Positions 12,446-12,947 of a stretch of DNA of 12,947 bases are shown piece after piece. This stretch comes from Burkholderiaceae bacterium (GTDB lineage: Bacteria > Pseudomonadota > Gammaproteobacteria > Burkholderiales > Burkholderiaceae): contig JAGOCV010000092.1 in NCBI GenBank assembly GCA_017998575.1, positions 1 through 12,947 of the forward strand, in the 5' to 3' direction. A program made the translations under genes and the position numbers. The number at the start of each line of letters is the position of its first letter. Within the stretch, counting starts at the first letter, position 1. Below the pieces are notes generated by a model. It searched no databases, was not told the DNA's origin, and saw nothing but the letters and a program-made list of their open reading frames with translations.

Positions 12446-12947
12446 TTACTTCAGCTCGTAGGTGTCGAGCACCGATACCTTGCGGTCCTTGACCTGGTTG
12501 ATGACCACCAGGCGGCCGGCCTGGTTGTTGGCGTCGAAGGACAGCTTGCCGCCATGCAGGCCGGTGATGCTGGCCTTGGCCATGGCGTCGCGCACCTTGA
12601 CCGGGTCATCGCTCTGCGCATCGCGGATCGCAGCGGCGATCATGCGCACGCTGTCGTAGCCCGCCCAGGCCTGCAGGTTGGCGGGAATCTTGTGGCGCGC
12701 GAGGATGGTGGCGGCGAACTTCTTGTTGGCCGGGTTGTCGATCTCGGGCGCATACGTCCAGGCCGAGATCGAACCGTTCAGGCCGCCGGCCTGGATCAGC
12801 TCCACCGTCTTGCCGGAAAGGTCGGCGCGGCCGGTGAAGGGAATGTTCACGCCCATCTGCATGGCGGTGCGGAAGAAGTTCAGCGAATCCGCGCCGAGCA
12901 TGAACATGGCGATCGCGTCGGGCCGGCGCTGCGTCACGCGCGTGAGC
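12446..12947 (-). CDS. ABC transporter periplasmic binding protein, branched-chain amino acid (Liv) type, C-terminal part
   Basis: This is the C-terminal 166 codons of a type-I periplasmic binding protein (Peripla_BP_6 group), continuing past the right edge. Recognisable segments are DAIAMFMLGADSLNFFRTAMQMG (the hinge and ligand-lobe strand/helix), the late helix AWAGYDSVRMIAAAIRDA, DDPVKVRDAMAKASITGLHGGKLSFDANNQ, and a final strand ending DTYELK, all typical for LivJ-like proteins. It would capture an amino acid or small carboxylate for an ABC importer whose membrane and ATPase genes are not in the window. The stop codon is TAA at 12446-12448. The PLP-enzyme gene follows 17 bp later, so uptake and conversion of an amino-acid-like compound are probably linked. 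Confidence 0.9.
   Translation of the reverse strand, partial: LTRVTQRRPDAIAMFMLGADSLNFFRTAMQMGVNIPFTGRADLSGKTVELIQAGGLNGSISAWTYAPEIDNPANKKFAATILARHKIPANLQAWAGYDSVRMIAAAIRDAQSDDPVKVRDAMAKASITGLHGGKLSFDANNQAGRLVVINQVKDRKVSVLDTYELK

Noticed and set aside
1..12947. tRNA, rRNA, CRISPR array, insertion sequence or phage genes
   Set aside because: I found no transposase or integrase motifs, no spaced direct repeats, and no tRNA-like or rRNA sequence by eye.

Overview
The window is GC-rich, densely coding DNA with bacterial gene structure: short intergenic gaps, 4-bp start/stop overlaps and Shine-Dalgarno sites. Its gene repertoire includes a Bcr/CflA-type MFS exporter, a LysR-type regulator, a Liv-type periplasmic binding protein and a GFA/CENP-V protein. 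Together with the base composition this fits a beta-proteobacterium, probably of the order Burkholderiales. That placement is inferred from composition and gene style; there is no rRNA or other marker gene here.

The centre (2769-8277, minus strand) is a complete-looking biosynthetic operon for the deazaflavin coenzyme F420. In transcription order it holds cofC (guanylyltransferase for the phospho-side-chain), fbiC (fused CofG-CofH FO synthase), an F420:NADPH oxidoreductase (npdG/fno), cofE (gamma-glutamyl ligase) and cofD (transferase joining the activated side chain to FO). fbiC/npdG and cofE/cofD each overlap by an ATGA. A LysR-type regulator gene lies directly upstream in the same orientation (8434-9378). 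The 156-bp gap between it and cofC carries a sigma70-like promoter (-35 TTGAGA, 17-bp spacer, -10 GATACT). A 15-bp dyad with a T-N11-A core is centred about 63 bp upstream of the predicted transcript start. This is the textbook position for a LysR recognition site, so the regulator probably controls F420 synthesis. F420 is best known from Actinobacteria and methanogens, so a tightly organised and apparently regulated proteobacterial operon is the most interesting feature of the window.

To the right (10190-12947, minus strand) is a second transcription unit. It holds the C-terminal part of a branched-chain-amino-acid-type ABC substrate-binding protein, a threonine-synthase-like PLP enzyme with an N-terminal zinc ribbon, and an LLM-family (luciferase-like) oxidoreductase. 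LLM proteins use FMN or F420, and this one is the obvious candidate F420 client. Between this unit and the regulator lies a small GFA/CENP-V zinc protein (9617-10024).

To the left are a thioredoxin-like protein (plus strand, 2409-2759, convergent with cofD), a DUF962/Mpo1-like membrane protein (1948-2292), an alpha/beta-hydrolase lipoprotein (836-1735) and the N-terminal part of a Bcr/CflA MFS drug exporter running off the left edge (1-769). The 212-bp gap upstream of the lipoprotein gene holds four separate inverted repeats.

How the pieces may work together: FbiC makes FO, CofC and CofD add the phosphorylated side chain, CofE adds glutamates, NpdG reduces F420 with NADPH, and an LLM oxidoreductase spends F420H2. 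No dehydro-F420 reductase (the C-terminal domain of FbiB) and no F420-reducing glucose-6-phosphate dehydrogenase is visible, so the chemistry of the side chain is open. No gap longer than 300 bp lacks a gene, and I saw no tRNA, rRNA, CRISPR array or insertion sequence.
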